Positions 10,020 through 19,493 are shown, counted from the stretch's first letter. The stretch is 64,000 bases of DNA from Marmoricola sp. (GCA_025964775.1 JAOPYE010000002.1:62001-126000); one strand, 5' to 3'. A program made the numbers and translations. The notes: generated by a model from the letters alone, not told the origin.

Positions 10020-10642
10020 CCGCCCTGCCGCCGACGCGGTGGGAACTCGGCGAGAACGGTGGGTATGCGATCCGCTTCAGCGAGCTGATCAGCTCCGGCG
10101 CGGACGTCGAGGGCGAGGCCCGGCTCGCTGACACCCTGGCCACCCGCGGCGCACGGATCCTGGATGCCGGTGCCGGGATCGGCCGGATCGGCGCAGCGCT
10201 GCAGGCTCGCGGACACCGGGTCGTCGCTGCGGAGAAGGACCCCGATCTGGTCGGTCGAGCGGCTGCCCTGTTCCCGGACCTGCCGATCGTGCAGTCCGAC
10301 ATCCTCGCGCTGACGCCGGAGGTGTTCGCGCAGGCCGGCCGCGACACCGAGTTCGACCTGATCGTCCTGGTCGGCAACGTGATCGTGCTGCTGGCCCCGG
10401 ACACCGAGCGTCGCGCCCTGGACACGTTGCGGGCACTGCTCGCACCGGCCGGCCGGATCCTGGTCGGATTCCACCCCGAGAGGACCCACGGCAACGCACG
10501 CGACTACCCCGTCCCGGAGTTCGTCGCCGACGTCGAGGCCTCCGGGCTGAAGGTCCAGCACCTGTTCGGGAGCTATGAGCTGGCGCCTCCGGCCGAGGAC
10601 TACTGTGTCGCCGTGCTCGTCGGTTCCGACCAGCCTGCCTGA
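10016..10642 (+). CDS. Class I SAM-dependent methyltransferase
   Basis: 208 residues with a Rossmann methyltransferase core: motif I ILDAGAGIGRIGAAL at ~44-58, an acidic end of strand 2 (VVAAEKDPDLVGRA), motif II QSDILAL and motif IV DLIVLVGNVIVLL. The short, helical-poor N-terminus and the GNVIVLL strand resemble small-molecule methyltransferases of the Methyltransf_25 type. Substrate unknown. GTG start overlapping the stop of the DUF427 gene. bluB begins 22 bases after the stop. Confidence 0.85.
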   Translation: MTALPPTRWELGENGGYAIRFSELISSGADVEGEARLADTLATRGARILDAGAGIGRIGAALQARGHRVVAAEKDPDLVGRAAALFPDLPIVQSDILALTPEVFAQAGRDTEFDLIVLVGNVIVLLAPDTERRALDTLRALLAPAGRILVGFHPERTHGNARDYPVPEFVADVEASGLKVQHLFGSYELAPPAEDYCVAVLVGSDQPA

Positions 10643-10664
10643 TCCCGAAGCGAGGACCCCTGCG

Positions 10665-11291
10665 GTGACCCACCCGCTGTACGACGTGATCGAGCGGCGG
10701 CGCGACGTACGGGCCGAATTCAGCGACGAACCGCTCGATCCCGAGGTCCTGGATCGACTGCTCCGCGCCGCCCACGCGGCACCGAGCGTGGGCAACAGCC
10801 AGCCCTGGGACTTCGTCCTGGTCCGCGACGCCGCAACCCGTACGGCGTTCCAGGAGCACGTCGCGAGGGAGCGCGCGGTCTTCGCCGCGTCGTTGCCACC
10901 GGACCGGCGGGCGAGGTTCGAGCGGATCAAGGTCGAGGGCATCCTCGAGTCCGCGCTCGGCATCGTGGTGACCTACGACCCGGAGCGCGGAGGGCCGGCG
11001 GTGCTCGGGCGGCACGCGATCGCCGACGCCGGGCTCTACTCGGCCTGCCTGGCGATCCAGAACCTCTGGCTGGCCGCGACGGCCGAGGACATCGGCGTCG
11101 GCTGGGTGTCGTTCTACCGCAAGGAGTTCCTGGCCGACCTGCTCGGCATCCCGGCTCCCGTCGAGCCCATCGCCTGGCTGTGCGTCGGGCCGGTCAGCCA
11201 CCTGCAGGAGACGCCGGACCTGGTCCGGCACGGCTGGCGCGATCGCCGTCCCCTGGCCGATGCCGTCCACCAGGACCGCTGGCAGGGCTAG
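10665..11291 (+). CDS. bluB: 5,6-dimethylbenzimidazole synthase BluB
   Basis: Nitroreductase-fold enzyme that converts reduced FMN and O2 into dimethylbenzimidazole, the lower ligand of cobalamin. The start YDVIERRRDVRAEF, the APSVGNSQPWDF segment and the GVGWVSFY block are characteristic of BluB rather than generic nitroreductases. GTG 10665 was chosen because homology-like sequence begins there (208 residues); the frame extends ~30 codons upstream into the methyltransferase gene. No other cobalamin gene is in this window. Its stop overlaps the convergent echA-like gene by four bases. Confidence 0.88.
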   Translation: MTHPLYDVIERRRDVRAEFSDEPLDPEVLDRLLRAAHAAPSVGNSQPWDFVLVRDAATRTAFQEHVARERAVFAASLPPDRRARFERIKVEGILESALGIVVTYDPERGGPAVLGRHAIADAGLYSACLAIQNLWLAATAEDIGVGWVSFYRKEFLADLLGIPAPVEPIAWLCVGPVSHLQETPDLVRHGWRDRRPLADAVHQDRWQG

Positions 11292-12091
11292 CGGGTGTCG
11301 CTGAACTTCGCCGGGCGACCTTCCTTGCGGGCCAGCGTGGCTTCCTCGAAGTTGTCGGTCAGGATCCGCAGGTACAGCTGACCCAGACCCTCGGCCTGCA
11401 TCTGGGCCTCGAGCGAGGAGGCGTCGAGACCGGAGATCAGGGTGCGCTTGGTCAGTTCGACCCCTGGTTGGGAGAAGGACGCGATGCGCTGCCCCATCTC
11501 GACCGCCTCTGCGACGACATCGCCACACACCCTGCTGACCAGGCCGATGGACGCAGCCTCCTCGGCCCGCACGTCGCGACCGGTCAGCATGATCTCGGCG
11601 GCGCGGCTCGACCCGATCGCGCGCGGGAGCAGGTAGGACAGCCCCAGCTCGCTCGCGGTCAGGCCGTTGTTGATCCCCGCGGCCCGGAAGTACGCGTCGG
11701 GACCGGCGAGCCGGATGTCGCAGCCGAGCGCAAGGCAAAGACCACCACCGATCGCAGCTCCGTTCACGGCCGCGATCACCGGCTGGTGCAGCCGGCGCAG
11801 GGTCAGGGTGATGTCCTCGAGCATCTCCATCGAGCGCAGCGCGTACGTCGGCCGGGTCAGTCCCTCGACGTACGGCGGCGTACCGGCGGACTCCTGATCG
11901 GCACCCGAGCAGAAGCCGGTGCCGGCACCGGTGACCACGATCGCGCGGATGCTGTTGTCGTGCCCCAGCTCGACCAGCTCGTCGCGGAACGGCACCATCA
12001 CGTCGAACGCCATCGCGTTCATCCGTTCCGGGCGGTTCAGGGTCACCAGGGCGACCTCGGGCACGGGACGCTCGACCAGGACGAAGTTCAC
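11288..12091 (-). CDS. Enoyl-CoA hydratase/isomerase family protein (catalytic Glu pair missing)
   Basis: 267 residues with the crotonase fold: GFCSGADQ, AAVNGAAIGGGLCLALGCDIRLA (oxyanion-hole glycines) and the C-terminal helix region. Aligned by eye to rat mitochondrial enoyl-CoA hydratase, Glu144 falls on Cys in GGGLCLALGCD and Glu164 falls on Gly in AYFRAAGINNG, so classical hydration is doubtful. The INNGLTASELGLSYLLPRAIG block recalls mycobacterial EchA paralogues of unknown reaction; the Glu in ASELG could be a displaced acid/base. GTG start with TAGGCT six bases upstream (leaderless). Confidence 0.8.
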   Translation of the reverse strand: MNFVLVERPVPEVALVTLNRPERMNAMAFDVMVPFRDELVELGHDNSIRAIVVTGAGTGFCSGADQESAGTPPYVEGLTRPTYALRSMEMLEDITLTLRRLHQPVIAAVNGAAIGGGLCLALGCDIRLAGPDAYFRAAGINNGLTASELGLSYLLPRAIGSSRAAEIMLTGRDVRAEEAASIGLVSRVCGDVVAEAVEMGQRIASFSQPGVELTKRTLISGLDASSLEAQMQAEGLGQLYLRILTDNFEEATLARKEGRPAKFSDTR

Positions 12092-12097
12092 GCGCGG

Positions 12098-12103
12098 AGC
12101 CTA
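12098..12103 (-). promoter_or_regulatory. -10 hexamer of leaderless echA-like gene
   Basis: TAGGCT on the minus strand followed by six bases and the GTG start codon at 12091. No Shine-Dalgarno in between; -35 weak. Confidence 0.5.
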
Positions 12104-12156
12104 GCGAGCGCCCGCCGAGCGCCAGCGAGGTGAGGCCGAGTGGGCGACAGCGCGTA

Positions 12157-12173
12157 GACGAGCGCAGCGAGGA
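12157..12173. repeat. GAGCGnAGCGA-type intergenic repeat
   Basis: GACGAGCGCAGCGAGGA lies in a GAGCG/AGCGAG-rich stretch (12100-12175) behind the echA-like start. A sister sequence, GAGGAGCGAAGCGACGA, sits at 53336-53352. No ORF is supported here. Confidence 0.4.
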
Positions 12174-12228
12174 CCATTCGCCGACTCTAGGCGTGCGATG
12201 TGACCCACGGCATGGTTTACCGGTTCGT

Positions 12229-12244
12229 CTGGACATGTGTCCAG
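12229..12244. promoter_or_regulatory. Palindromic operator candidate in the mmpL promoter
   Basis: CTGGACA-TG-TGTCCAG, a perfect 7-bp inverted repeat with a 2-base centre, lying just upstream of the TACGAT -10 element (12249-12254) of the MmpL gene. The position would block RNA polymerase. The cognate regulator is not next to it. Confidence 0.5.
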
Positions 12245-12248
12245 CACT

Positions 12249-12254
12249 TACGAT
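12249..12254 (+). promoter_or_regulatory. -10 hexamer of leaderless mmpL gene
   Basis: TACGAT followed by exactly six bases and the ATG at 12261; no Shine-Dalgarno. Confidence 0.5.
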
Positions 12255-12260
12255 TGCTCC

Positions 12261-14399
12261 ATGTTTGCTGCCCTCGGCCGTTTCGTAAACCGCTTTCCCT
12301 GGTACGTCATCGGCGCGTGGGTGGTGGTGGCCGTCGTCGTCGCGATGGTCGCTCCCAAGCTGACCTCGACCCAGGACACGTCGAGCTTCCTGCCGTCGAA
12401 GTACGAGTCGATCAAGGCAACCGACCTGCAGACCAAGGCGTTCCCGACGGCGTCCCAGCCAGGCGCGCTGCTGGTGTTCCAGCGCAAGGACGGCGCCAAG
12501 CTCACCCCGGCCGACTCCGCGCAGGTCGCGACCGTGATGACCGCGCTCAACCCCACGCTCAATCACAAGGTCTTCCTGGCAGCCGCCGCGCAACCGCCGT
12601 CGCCGGACGGTCAGATCCAGCTCGGGGTCGTCGTGCTGGCCAAGGGCGCGAACGGCTTCGATCCAGCAGCGGGCAACGCAGCCAAGGCGATGCGGACCTC
12701 GCTCAAGCCGCTCGTCGCGAACACCGATCTCAAGGTCGGTGTCACGGGCTCCGCTGCCCAGGGCGCCGACTCCCAGGACGCGTCGCAGACGACCTTGCTG
12801 TTCGTACTGCTCGGAACGGTTCTGCTGATCGTGCTGTTCCTGGGCCTGATCTTCCGCAGCGTGATCATCTGCCTGCTGCCGCTGGGCGTGGTCGCACTCG
12901 TCTCCGTGGTGGCGACGGGCCTGATCGGCTGGGCCAACCAGATCTTCAACCTGAAGGCGGACAGCTCGGTCCAGCAGATCCTGATCGTCGTCCTGTTCGG
13001 GATCGGGACCGACTACATCCTCTTTCTGCTCTTCCGGTATCGGGAACGGCTCCGACTCGGTGAGGAGCCGAAGCTGGCGCTGGTCAACGCGATGGAGCGC
13101 GCTGGCGAGGCGATCGCCTCGGCCGGTGGCGCCGTCGTCGTCTCGTTCATGGCGCTGATCCTTTCCTCGCTCAGCATCTTCCGCTCGATCGGTCCGGCTC
13201 TCGCCATCGCGGTCGCGGTCACGCTGGTCGCGGCCCTGACCCTGGTCCCGGCCGTGGTCTCCCTTCTTGGCAAGCGACTCTTCTGGCCGTCGAAGAAGTA
13301 TCTGGTGGAGTCCGAAAGCGCCCGGTTCACCTCGATCGGCAAGGCGTTGGGCGCCCGCCCCGTTGCCTTCGCCGCGGTGTCGGGCATCATCCTGGCCGCC
13401 CTGGCGACGTTGGCGCTCGGCTTCTCGCCGTCGTTCGACTTCACCTCCAGCCTTCCCGCCACGGCCGAATCCACGATCGCGCTCAAGACCCTGCAGGCGC
13501 ACCTACCCGCTGGCGAGACAAACCCGGTCACCGTGATCCTGAACTCCACGGACGGTCGGCCGATCAACGCGACTGACCTTCCGACCTACCAGAAGGCGCT
13601 TGGCGCCGCCAAGGGGATCGAACATGTTGCTCCCGGCCTGATCTCCAGGGACGGCAAGACCGCGCTGTTCAGCGCGATCCTGGTGGACAACCCGACCTCC
13701 GTGGCTGCGAAGGACAACGTCAGCGGTCCGATCCGCGACGCCGCGCACAAGGCCGCCCCTGCCGGCACGGTGGCGTACGTCGGCGGTCAGACCTCGGTCT
13801 TCGTCGACCTGGGCACCGCAATGGCGCGCGACTACTCCGTGGTCTTCCCGGTCGCCGCGCTGATCATCATGCTCATCCTGGCGCTGCTGCTGCGCAGCCT
13901 GGTGGCACCGCTGTATCTGATGGCGTCGGTCGGTCTGGGCTTCGGAGCAACCCTGGGAGCGGCCGTGCTGCTCTTCCAGCACATCCAGGGCCAGTCCGGA
14001 CTGTTCTTCTTCCTGCCGATCTACATCTACCTGTTCGTCGTCGCTCTCGGCACCGACTACAACATCCTGATGATCGCCCGACTACGAGACGAAGCCCGGA
14101 GCGGGAAGAACCCGCGCGACGCGGCTGCCGAAGCGGTCCGGCATGCCGGTCCGACGATCGCCTCGGCAGGTCTGATCCTGGCGGGGTCGTTCGCCACGTT
14201 CATGCTAGGCGGCAACAGCCTGATCGTCTCGCTCGGCTTCTCGCTGGCGTTCGGCATCTTCGTCGCCGCGTTCGTCATGGCGATGTTCTTCACGCCGGCT
14301 CTGACCGCGCTGATCGGTCACAAGGCCTGGTGGCCGGGCCACGGGGACGAGACCGAGGACGAGCACGTCGCCCGTACAGGGCACGCCTACCACCACTGA
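12261..14399 (+). CDS. MMPL/RND-family transporter
   Basis: 712-residue inner-membrane exporter of the MmpL type, which uses the proton gradient to move lipids or hydrophobic compounds. Layout: TM1 (~13-33), a porter domain (~34-170), five TM helices (~170-340), TM7 and a second porter domain (~375-520), then five more TM helices. The Asp-Tyr proton-relay pairs are visible in FGIGTDYILFLLF and VALGTDYNILMIARLRDEA. ATG 12261 (MFAALGRFVNRFPW) is the MmpL-like start; an ATG eight codons upstream lies within the operator palindrome. Substrate unknown. Confidence 0.93.
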   Translation: MFAALGRFVNRFPWYVIGAWVVVAVVVAMVAPKLTSTQDTSSFLPSKYESIKATDLQTKAFPTASQPGALLVFQRKDGAKLTPADSAQVATVMTALNPTLNHKVFLAAAAQPPSPDGQIQLGVVVLAKGANGFDPAAGNAAKAMRTSLKPLVANTDLKVGVTGSAAQGADSQDASQTTLLFVLLGTVLLIVLFLGLIFRSVIICLLPLGVVALVSVVATGLIGWANQIFNLKADSSVQQILIVVLFGIGTDYILFLLFRYRERLRLGEEPKLALVNAMERAGEAIASAGGAVVVSFMALILSSLSIFRSIGPALAIAVAVTLVAALTLVPAVVSLLGKRLFWPSKKYLVESESARFTSIGKALGARPVAFAAVSGIILAALATLALGFSPSFDFTSSLPATAESTIALKTLQAHLPAGETNPVTVILNSTDGRPINATDLPTYQKALGAAKGIEHVAPGLISRDGKTALFSAILVDNPTSVAAKDNVSGPIRDAAHKAAPAGTVAYVGGQTSVFVDLGTAMARDYSVVFPVAALIIMLILALLLRSLVAPLYLMASVGLGFGATLGAAVLLFQHIQGQSGLFFFLPIYIYLFVVALGTDYNILMIARLRDEARSGKNPRDAAAEAVRHAGPTIASAGLILAGSFATFMLGGNSLIVSLGFSLAFGIFVAAFVMAMFFTPALTALIGHKAWWPGHGDETEDEHVARTGHAYHH

Positions 14400-14408
14400 T
14401 CGGTCCGA

Positions 14409-14446
14409 GGTTTCGAGACAGGCCGTGCCGGCCTTCCTCAACCACC
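14409..14446. repeat. Structured intergenic repeat between mmpL and glmM
   Basis: GGTTTCGAG at the left and CTCAACC at the right enclose a 6-bp stem AGGCCG/CGGCCT with a 3-base loop. It sits between two convergent genes and may act as a bidirectional terminator. The GGTTTCGAG...CTCAACCACC frame looks like a dispersed intergenic repeat. Confidence 0.45.
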
Positions 14447-14454
14447 GAATCTGA

Positions 14455-15801
14455 TCAGAAAGCCAGCCGCTCCCGTACGACGGTAGCCAGCCTGTCGGCG
14501 ATCGTCTGGGCCTGCTCGGCGGTGGCCGCCTCCACCATCACGCGGACCAGCGGCTCGGTGCCCGAGGGGCGCAGCAGGATCCGCCCCGACTCCCCCAGCT
14601 CCGACTGGGCCTCGAGCACGGCAGCAGCCAGGGCCTCGTCGGCGTGCGTCCGCGCCCGGTCCACGCCGGGTACGTTGACGAGCACCTGGGGCAATCGGGT
14701 CATCACGCCGGCGAGCTCGGTCAGGGCCGAGCCGGTGGCGACCATCCGGTCGAGCACCTGGAGCGCGGTGAGGATGCCGTCGCCGGTCGTGGCGTACTCG
14801 CTCATGATCACGTGACCGGACTGCTCGCCACCCAGGGTGCGGGCGCCCGCACTCATCGCCTCGAGGACGTACCGGTCGCCGACCGCTGTCTGCTCGACGG
14901 TGATCCCGGCCGCGGTCAGGGCCTGCACGAAGCCCAGGTTCGACATCACGGTGGCCACGACAGTGTCGTCGGCCAGGCGTCCCTGCTCGCGCATGGCCAG
15001 GGCGAGGATCGCGAGCAGCTGGTCGCCGTCCACGACGACCCCGGCTGCATCGACGGCCAGGCAGCGATCGGCATCCCCGTCGAGCGCGAACCCGGCGTCG
15101 GCGCCGTGCTCGAGGACAGCGGCCTGGAGGACGTCGAGATGCGTCGAGCCGCACCCGGCATTGATGTTGAGACCGTCGGGCTCGGCACAGATCGCGATGA
15201 CCTCGGCGCCGGCGTCACGCAGCGCCTTGGGTCCGGCCACCCAGGCAGCACCCTGGGCGCAGTCGAGGACGACCTTCAGCCCGGCGAGCCGGTTGACCAG
15301 GGTGCCGTCGAGATGGGCGGTGTACTCGGCGATCGCGGTGTCGTGGACCCGCACCCGTCCGACGTCGCCGCCGATCGGGCGGTCCCACGGCTCGCGCAGG
15401 CGAGCCTCGATGGCTTCCTCGATCGCGTCGTCCAGCTTCACCCCTCCGCGGGCGAGGAACTTGATGCCGTTGTCGGGCATCGCGTTGTGCGAGGCCGAGA
15501 GCATGACGCCGAGGTCTGCCCCCATCGCTCCGGTCAGCCAGGCGACACCGGGGGTCGGGATCTCACCGAGGAGCACGACGTCGATCCCGGCCGACGCCAG
15601 GCCCGCGACGACCGCAGCCTCGAGGAACTGCCCCGAGATCCGGGTGTCGCGGCCCACGACCGCGAACGGCCGGTGCCCGCTGAACGTGCCGCGCTCGGCC
15701 AGCACGTGCGCAGCGGAAACGGAAAGGTCCAGGGCCAGCTCCGCGGTCAGATGACCGTTCGCCAGACCCCGGACCCCGTCCGTGCCGAAAAGCTTCGCCA
15801 T
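14455..15801 (-). CDS. glmM: Phosphoglucosamine mutase
   Basis: Interconverts glucosamine-6-P and glucosamine-1-P for UDP-GlcNAc synthesis. The phosphoserine loop is in [17 protein letters not shown] (about Ser104), the Mg loop is [13 protein letters not shown], the sugar loop [13 protein letters not shown] and the phosphate-binding loop [15 protein letters not shown]. 448 residues, normal. Downstream of rplM-rpsI with a 32-base gap, an arrangement common in actinobacteria that ties cell-wall synthesis to ribosome synthesis. Confidence 0.97.
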   Translation of the reverse strand: MAKLFGTDGVRGLANGHLTAELALDLSVSAAHVLAERGTFSGHRPFAVVGRDTRISGQFLEAAVVAGLASAGIDVVLLGEIPTPGVAWLTGAMGADLGVMLSASHNAMPDNGIKFLARGGVKLDDAIEEAIEARLREPWDRPIGGDVGRVRVHDTAIAEYTAHLDGTLVNRLAGLKVVLDCAQGAAWVAGPKALRDAGAEVIAICAEPDGLNINAGCGSTHLDVLQAAVLEHGADAGFALDGDADRCLAVDAAGVVVDGDQLLAILALAMREQGRLADDTVVATVMSNLGFVQALTAAGITVEQTAVGDRYVLEAMSAGARTLGGEQSGHVIMSEYATTGDGILTALQVLDRMVATGSALTELAGVMTRLPQVLVNVPGVDRARTHADEALAAAVLEAQSELGESGRILLRPSGTEPLVRVMVEAATAEQAQTIADRLATVVRERLAF

Positions 15802-15833
15802 GCGTTTAGGCCTGCACCGCGGTCGAGAGCAGA

Positions 15834-16367
15834 TCAGCGCTTGCTGAACTGCGGCGCCTTGCGGGCCTTCTTGAGACCGGCCTTCTTGCGCTCGATGACA
15901 CGGGCGTCACGCGTGAGCAGCCCGGCCTTCTTGAGCGACGGCCGGTTGGCCTCGACGTCGATCGAGTTCAGGCAGCGAGCCACACCGAGGCGCAGGGCGC
16001 CGGCCTGACCGGTGATGCCACCGCCGTGGATGCGGGCGATCACGTCGAAGCGGCCCTCCAGCTGGAGGTTCGCGAACGGCTCGTTCACGACCTGCTGGTG
16101 CAGCTTGTTCGGGAAGTAGTTCTCCAGCGAGCGACCGTTGACGGTCCACTCGCCGGTGCCGGGGACGATCCGGACCCGGGCCACTGCCTCCTTGCGGCGA
16201 CCGGTGGCACCGGCCGGGGCGATGGTCGCCGGACGGGACGGGGTCTCCAGGCTGGGCGCGCTCTCCGAGGAGTACGCGATCCCCTCCTCGTTGACCTCGT
16301 AGGTCTCCTCCGCCGCAGAATCAAGCGCTGCGGTGTCGATCTCGTTCAGGTTCGTGTCTTCAGCCAC
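15834..16367 (-). CDS. rpsI: 30S ribosomal protein S9
   Basis: The S9 core (~55-177) runs from [20 protein letters not shown] to the conserved C-terminal [12 protein letters not shown], whose last residues reach the P-site tRNA. The first ~50 residues are an acidic, low-complexity extension ([14 protein letters not shown]) absent from E. coli S9, making the protein 177 rather than ~130 residues. The gene follows rplM by 27 bases. Confidence 0.97.
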   Translation of the reverse strand: MAEDTNLNEIDTAALDSAAEETYEVNEEGIAYSSESAPSLETPSRPATIAPAGATGRRKEAVARVRIVPGTGEWTVNGRSLENYFPNKLHQQVVNEPFANLQLEGRFDVIARIHGGGITGQAGALRLGVARCLNSIDVEANRPSLKKAGLLTRDARVIERKKAGLKKARKAPQFSKR

Positions 16368-16394
16368 GTCAGATTCCTAATCTCGCTGCGAAAA

Positions 16395-16838
16395 TTACTG
16401 GGAGATCTGGGAGATCTCGAAGGGCTTGGCCTGCTGGGCCGCGTGCGGGTGCTCCGGGCCGGAGTACACCTTGAGCTTCTTGAGCATCTGGCGACCGAGG
16501 CGGTTCTTGGGGAGCATGCCCCAGACCGCGTTCTCGATGGCCTTGCGGGCGTCCTTCTCGAGGAGCTCGCCGATGGGGGTCTGGCTCAGGCCGCCCGGGT
16601 AACCGGAGTGGCGGTAGGCCATCTTGGTGGTGGCCTTGTTGCCCGACAGCGACACCTTGGAGGCGTTCACGATGATCACGAAGTCACCGGTGTCGACGTG
16701 GGGGGCGAAGATCGTCTTGTGCTTGCCGCGCAGGAGCGTCGCGGCCTGGACGGCGAGCCGGCCGAGGACCACGTCGGTGGCGTCGATGATGAGCCACTCA
16801 CGCTTGATGTCAGCGGGCTTGGGGCTGTACGTGCGCAC
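16395..16838 (-). CDS. rplM: 50S ribosomal protein L13
   Basis: 147 residues: [34 protein letters not shown] and the conserved [28 protein letters not shown] start at 16838, with an AAGG sequence upstream as a weak Shine-Dalgarno. It heads the rplM-rpsI-glmM unit, driven by the promoter at 16994-17023, which leaves a leader of about 150 bases containing a strong hairpin. Confidence 0.97.
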   Translation of the reverse strand: MRTYSPKPADIKREWLIIDATDVVLGRLAVQAATLLRGKHKTIFAPHVDTGDFVIIVNASKVSLSGNKATTKMAYRHSGYPGGLSQTPIGELLEKDARKAIENAVWGMLPKNRLGRQMLKKLKVYSGPEHPHAAQQAKPFEISQISQ

Positions 16839-16947
16839 GTGTATGCCTTACTACCTAGTTCGTGTCCGCACCGGGAAATCCCCTGTACGGCGGTGAAACC
16901 GCGACCTCTGACGAACACTGCCCGGCTTCAATGCATCCGGGTCTGCC

Positions 16948-16970
16948 TCAGACCCCGTGCGGGGGTCTGA
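16948..16970 (-). promoter_or_regulatory. Hairpin in the rplM 5' leader
   Basis: TCAGACCCC and GGGGTCTGA form a perfect 9-bp stem around a 5-base loop. It lies in the predicted leader of rplM, about 20-40 bases after the predicted transcription start, so it could be an L13 autoregulatory element or an attenuator. No U-tract follows on either strand. Confidence 0.4.
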
Positions 16971-16993
16971 CGCGGCAGGAGTCGCGACAGGAC

Positions 16994-17023
16994 AGAGTAC
17001 CGGCGTACGCGGCCCGGGGTCAA
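16994..17023 (-). promoter_or_regulatory. rplM-rpsI promoter
   Basis: On the minus strand: TTGACC (17023-17018), 18-base spacer, TACTCT (16999-16994). Predicted start near 16987. The -35 is identical to that of the rpsL promoter. Confidence 0.65.
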
Positions 17024-17036
17024 AACGAGACAGGGG

Positions 17037-17067
17037 TTGGCGACCGTACAGGTGCCTGGATTAGGTT
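17037..17067 (+). promoter_or_regulatory. Candidate gltA promoter
   Basis: TTGGCG (17037-17042), 19-base spacer, TAGGTT (17062-17067), about 33 bases before the GTG start. It is back to back with the rplM promoter, their -35 elements only 13 bases apart. Confidence 0.45.
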
Positions 17068-17100
17068 GGGCACTTCACGACCGAGCGCTAAGGAGCCCTT

Positions 17101-18414
<1,314 letters not shown>

Positions 18415-18436
18415 ACCACGCGGCGCCCTCCGGCGC

Positions 18437-18442
18437 TAGGCT
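18437..18442 (+). promoter_or_regulatory. -10 hexamer of leaderless 88-codon gene
   Basis: TAGGCT followed by exactly six bases and the ATG at 18449; no Shine-Dalgarno. Identical hexamer to that of the echA-like gene. Confidence 0.45.
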
Positions 18443-18448
18443 CTGCAG

Positions 18449-18715
18449 ATGACGACGCAGGCGGATGCGTTCGACGGCCCGGAGCCCGAGATCGAGCTCA
18501 TCGCGCCCGAGGACTTCCTGCCTGCTCGACGTTTCCCGCAGGACGCGAGCCGGATGGGGATCGACCACTACACCGGACTGGACGGTGCCTGGATCGGCTT
18601 GGCTGCCTCGCTGGACGGCCGCAAGCCGTCGCACCGGCTGCTGGCGATCGCCCTGCTGGTGATCTTCGTCGGCTCGTTCGCCCTCACGCTGTGGGGAGAG
18701 TTCCACCCCCGGTGA
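18449..18715 (+). CDS. Small hypothetical membrane protein
   Basis: 88 residues: an acidic N-terminal ~60 residues (EPEIELIAPEDFLPARRF, DGAWIGLAASLDG) followed by one hydrophobic helix at ~65-82 (LLAIALLVIFVGSFALTLW) and a short WGEFHPR tail. No family recognised. The leaderless-type -10 supports expression. Its last 32 bases overlap the convergent DUF2127 gene. Confidence 0.6.
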   Translation: MTTQADAFDGPEPEIELIAPEDFLPARRFPQDASRMGIDHYTGLDGAWIGLAASLDGRKPSHRLLAIALLVIFVGSFALTLWGEFHPR

Positions 18716-19481
18716 CCGCTGCCCGCTCGATCTCGAGCAGGGACTCGCCGTGGCGCTCGACCTCGAAGGCAGCATGTCCCCCGCGGAGACCGAACAGGCG
18801 CTTGGACCAGACCAGGTAGACCACGGCCGCGATGTTGACCGCGAACGCCGTGACCCTCAGCCAGGTGACTTTCTCGAGGAGCTCGTAGATCTCGAGCGGC
18901 AGGAAGATCGAGGTCCCGATCACCGCGACGTACTCGCCCCAGCGCTTGATCAGCCAGAGCCCCGTGCCCTCGAGGAGCTGCAGGGCCCCGTAGGCCAGGA
19001 CACCGATCGAGACGAGTGTCAGCGTGGCGTGGTGGGCATGCAGCGCCTTGTCGATCAGCCGTACCGGGCCGGTCGACTGCAGATCCACGCCGAGCTTGTC
19101 CGCGAGCGGCCGCAGCGTCGGCAGGTACTCGTTGAACACCCGTTGCAGCGAGTCCCGCGACCCGTTGAAACGGTGGATCCCGTAGGCGAGCGCCAGCAGC
19201 AGCAGGCCGCGGATGAACCGCTCGACTGCCAGCAGCCGCAGGATGAAGGCGTCGCGCAGGGCGCGACCCCGCAGCACCAGCGGCGCGTCCTGGGCCGGTC
19301 CGGTGCCGTGCGGCGGCCCCGGGACGTAGGACCCGCAGCGCAGGCAGCGCCAGGCCACTCCAGCCGCCGTCGTGGCGCTGAGGCGTCCGGCCAGCTCCGG
19401 CTCGACGGGCTCGAAGGTGATGTGGCCGTTGAGACCGCAGGAGCGCGTGCTCCAGTCGAAGGCGCGGGGTCCGACATGCAT
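18684..19481 (-). CDS. DUF2127 domain membrane protein
   Basis: 265 residues. An N-terminal ~55-residue part with a CLRCGSYVPG (C-x-x-C) and an earlier Cys in RSCGLNGH could bind zinc; then about four hydrophobic segments (ILRLLAVERFIRGLLLLALAY, TLTLVSIGVLAYGALQLLE, YVAVIGTSIFLPLEIYELL, VTAFAVNIAAVVYLVW). This TM pattern with RWGEYVAVIGTSIFLPLEIYEL is typical of DUF2127. Function unknown. A CAGGCT hexamer ends six bases before the ATG. Confidence 0.8.
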   Translation of the reverse strand: MHVGPRAFDWSTRSCGLNGHITFEPVEPELAGRLSATTAAGVAWRCLRCGSYVPGPPHGTGPAQDAPLVLRGRALRDAFILRLLAVERFIRGLLLLALAYGIHRFNGSRDSLQRVFNEYLPTLRPLADKLGVDLQSTGPVRLIDKALHAHHATLTLVSIGVLAYGALQLLEGTGLWLIKRWGEYVAVIGTSIFLPLEIYELLEKVTWLRVTAFAVNIAAVVYLVWSKRLFGLRGGHAAFEVERHGESLLEIERAAVTGGGTLPTA

Positions 19482-19487
19482 GGACGC

Positions 19488-19493
19488 AGCCTG
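19488..19493 (-). promoter_or_regulatory. -10-like hexamer of leaderless DUF2127 gene
   Basis: CAGGCT on the minus strand, six bases from the ATG at 19481. One mismatch to TANNNT, so weaker than the others. Confidence 0.3.

Noticed and set aside
10089..13502. A 1137-codon open frame on the minus strand across the methyltransferase, bluB, echA and mmpL genes
   Set aside because: High GC gives long stop-free antisense frames; its product is Arg/Gly/Asp-rich without domains, and well-supported genes occupy the region.
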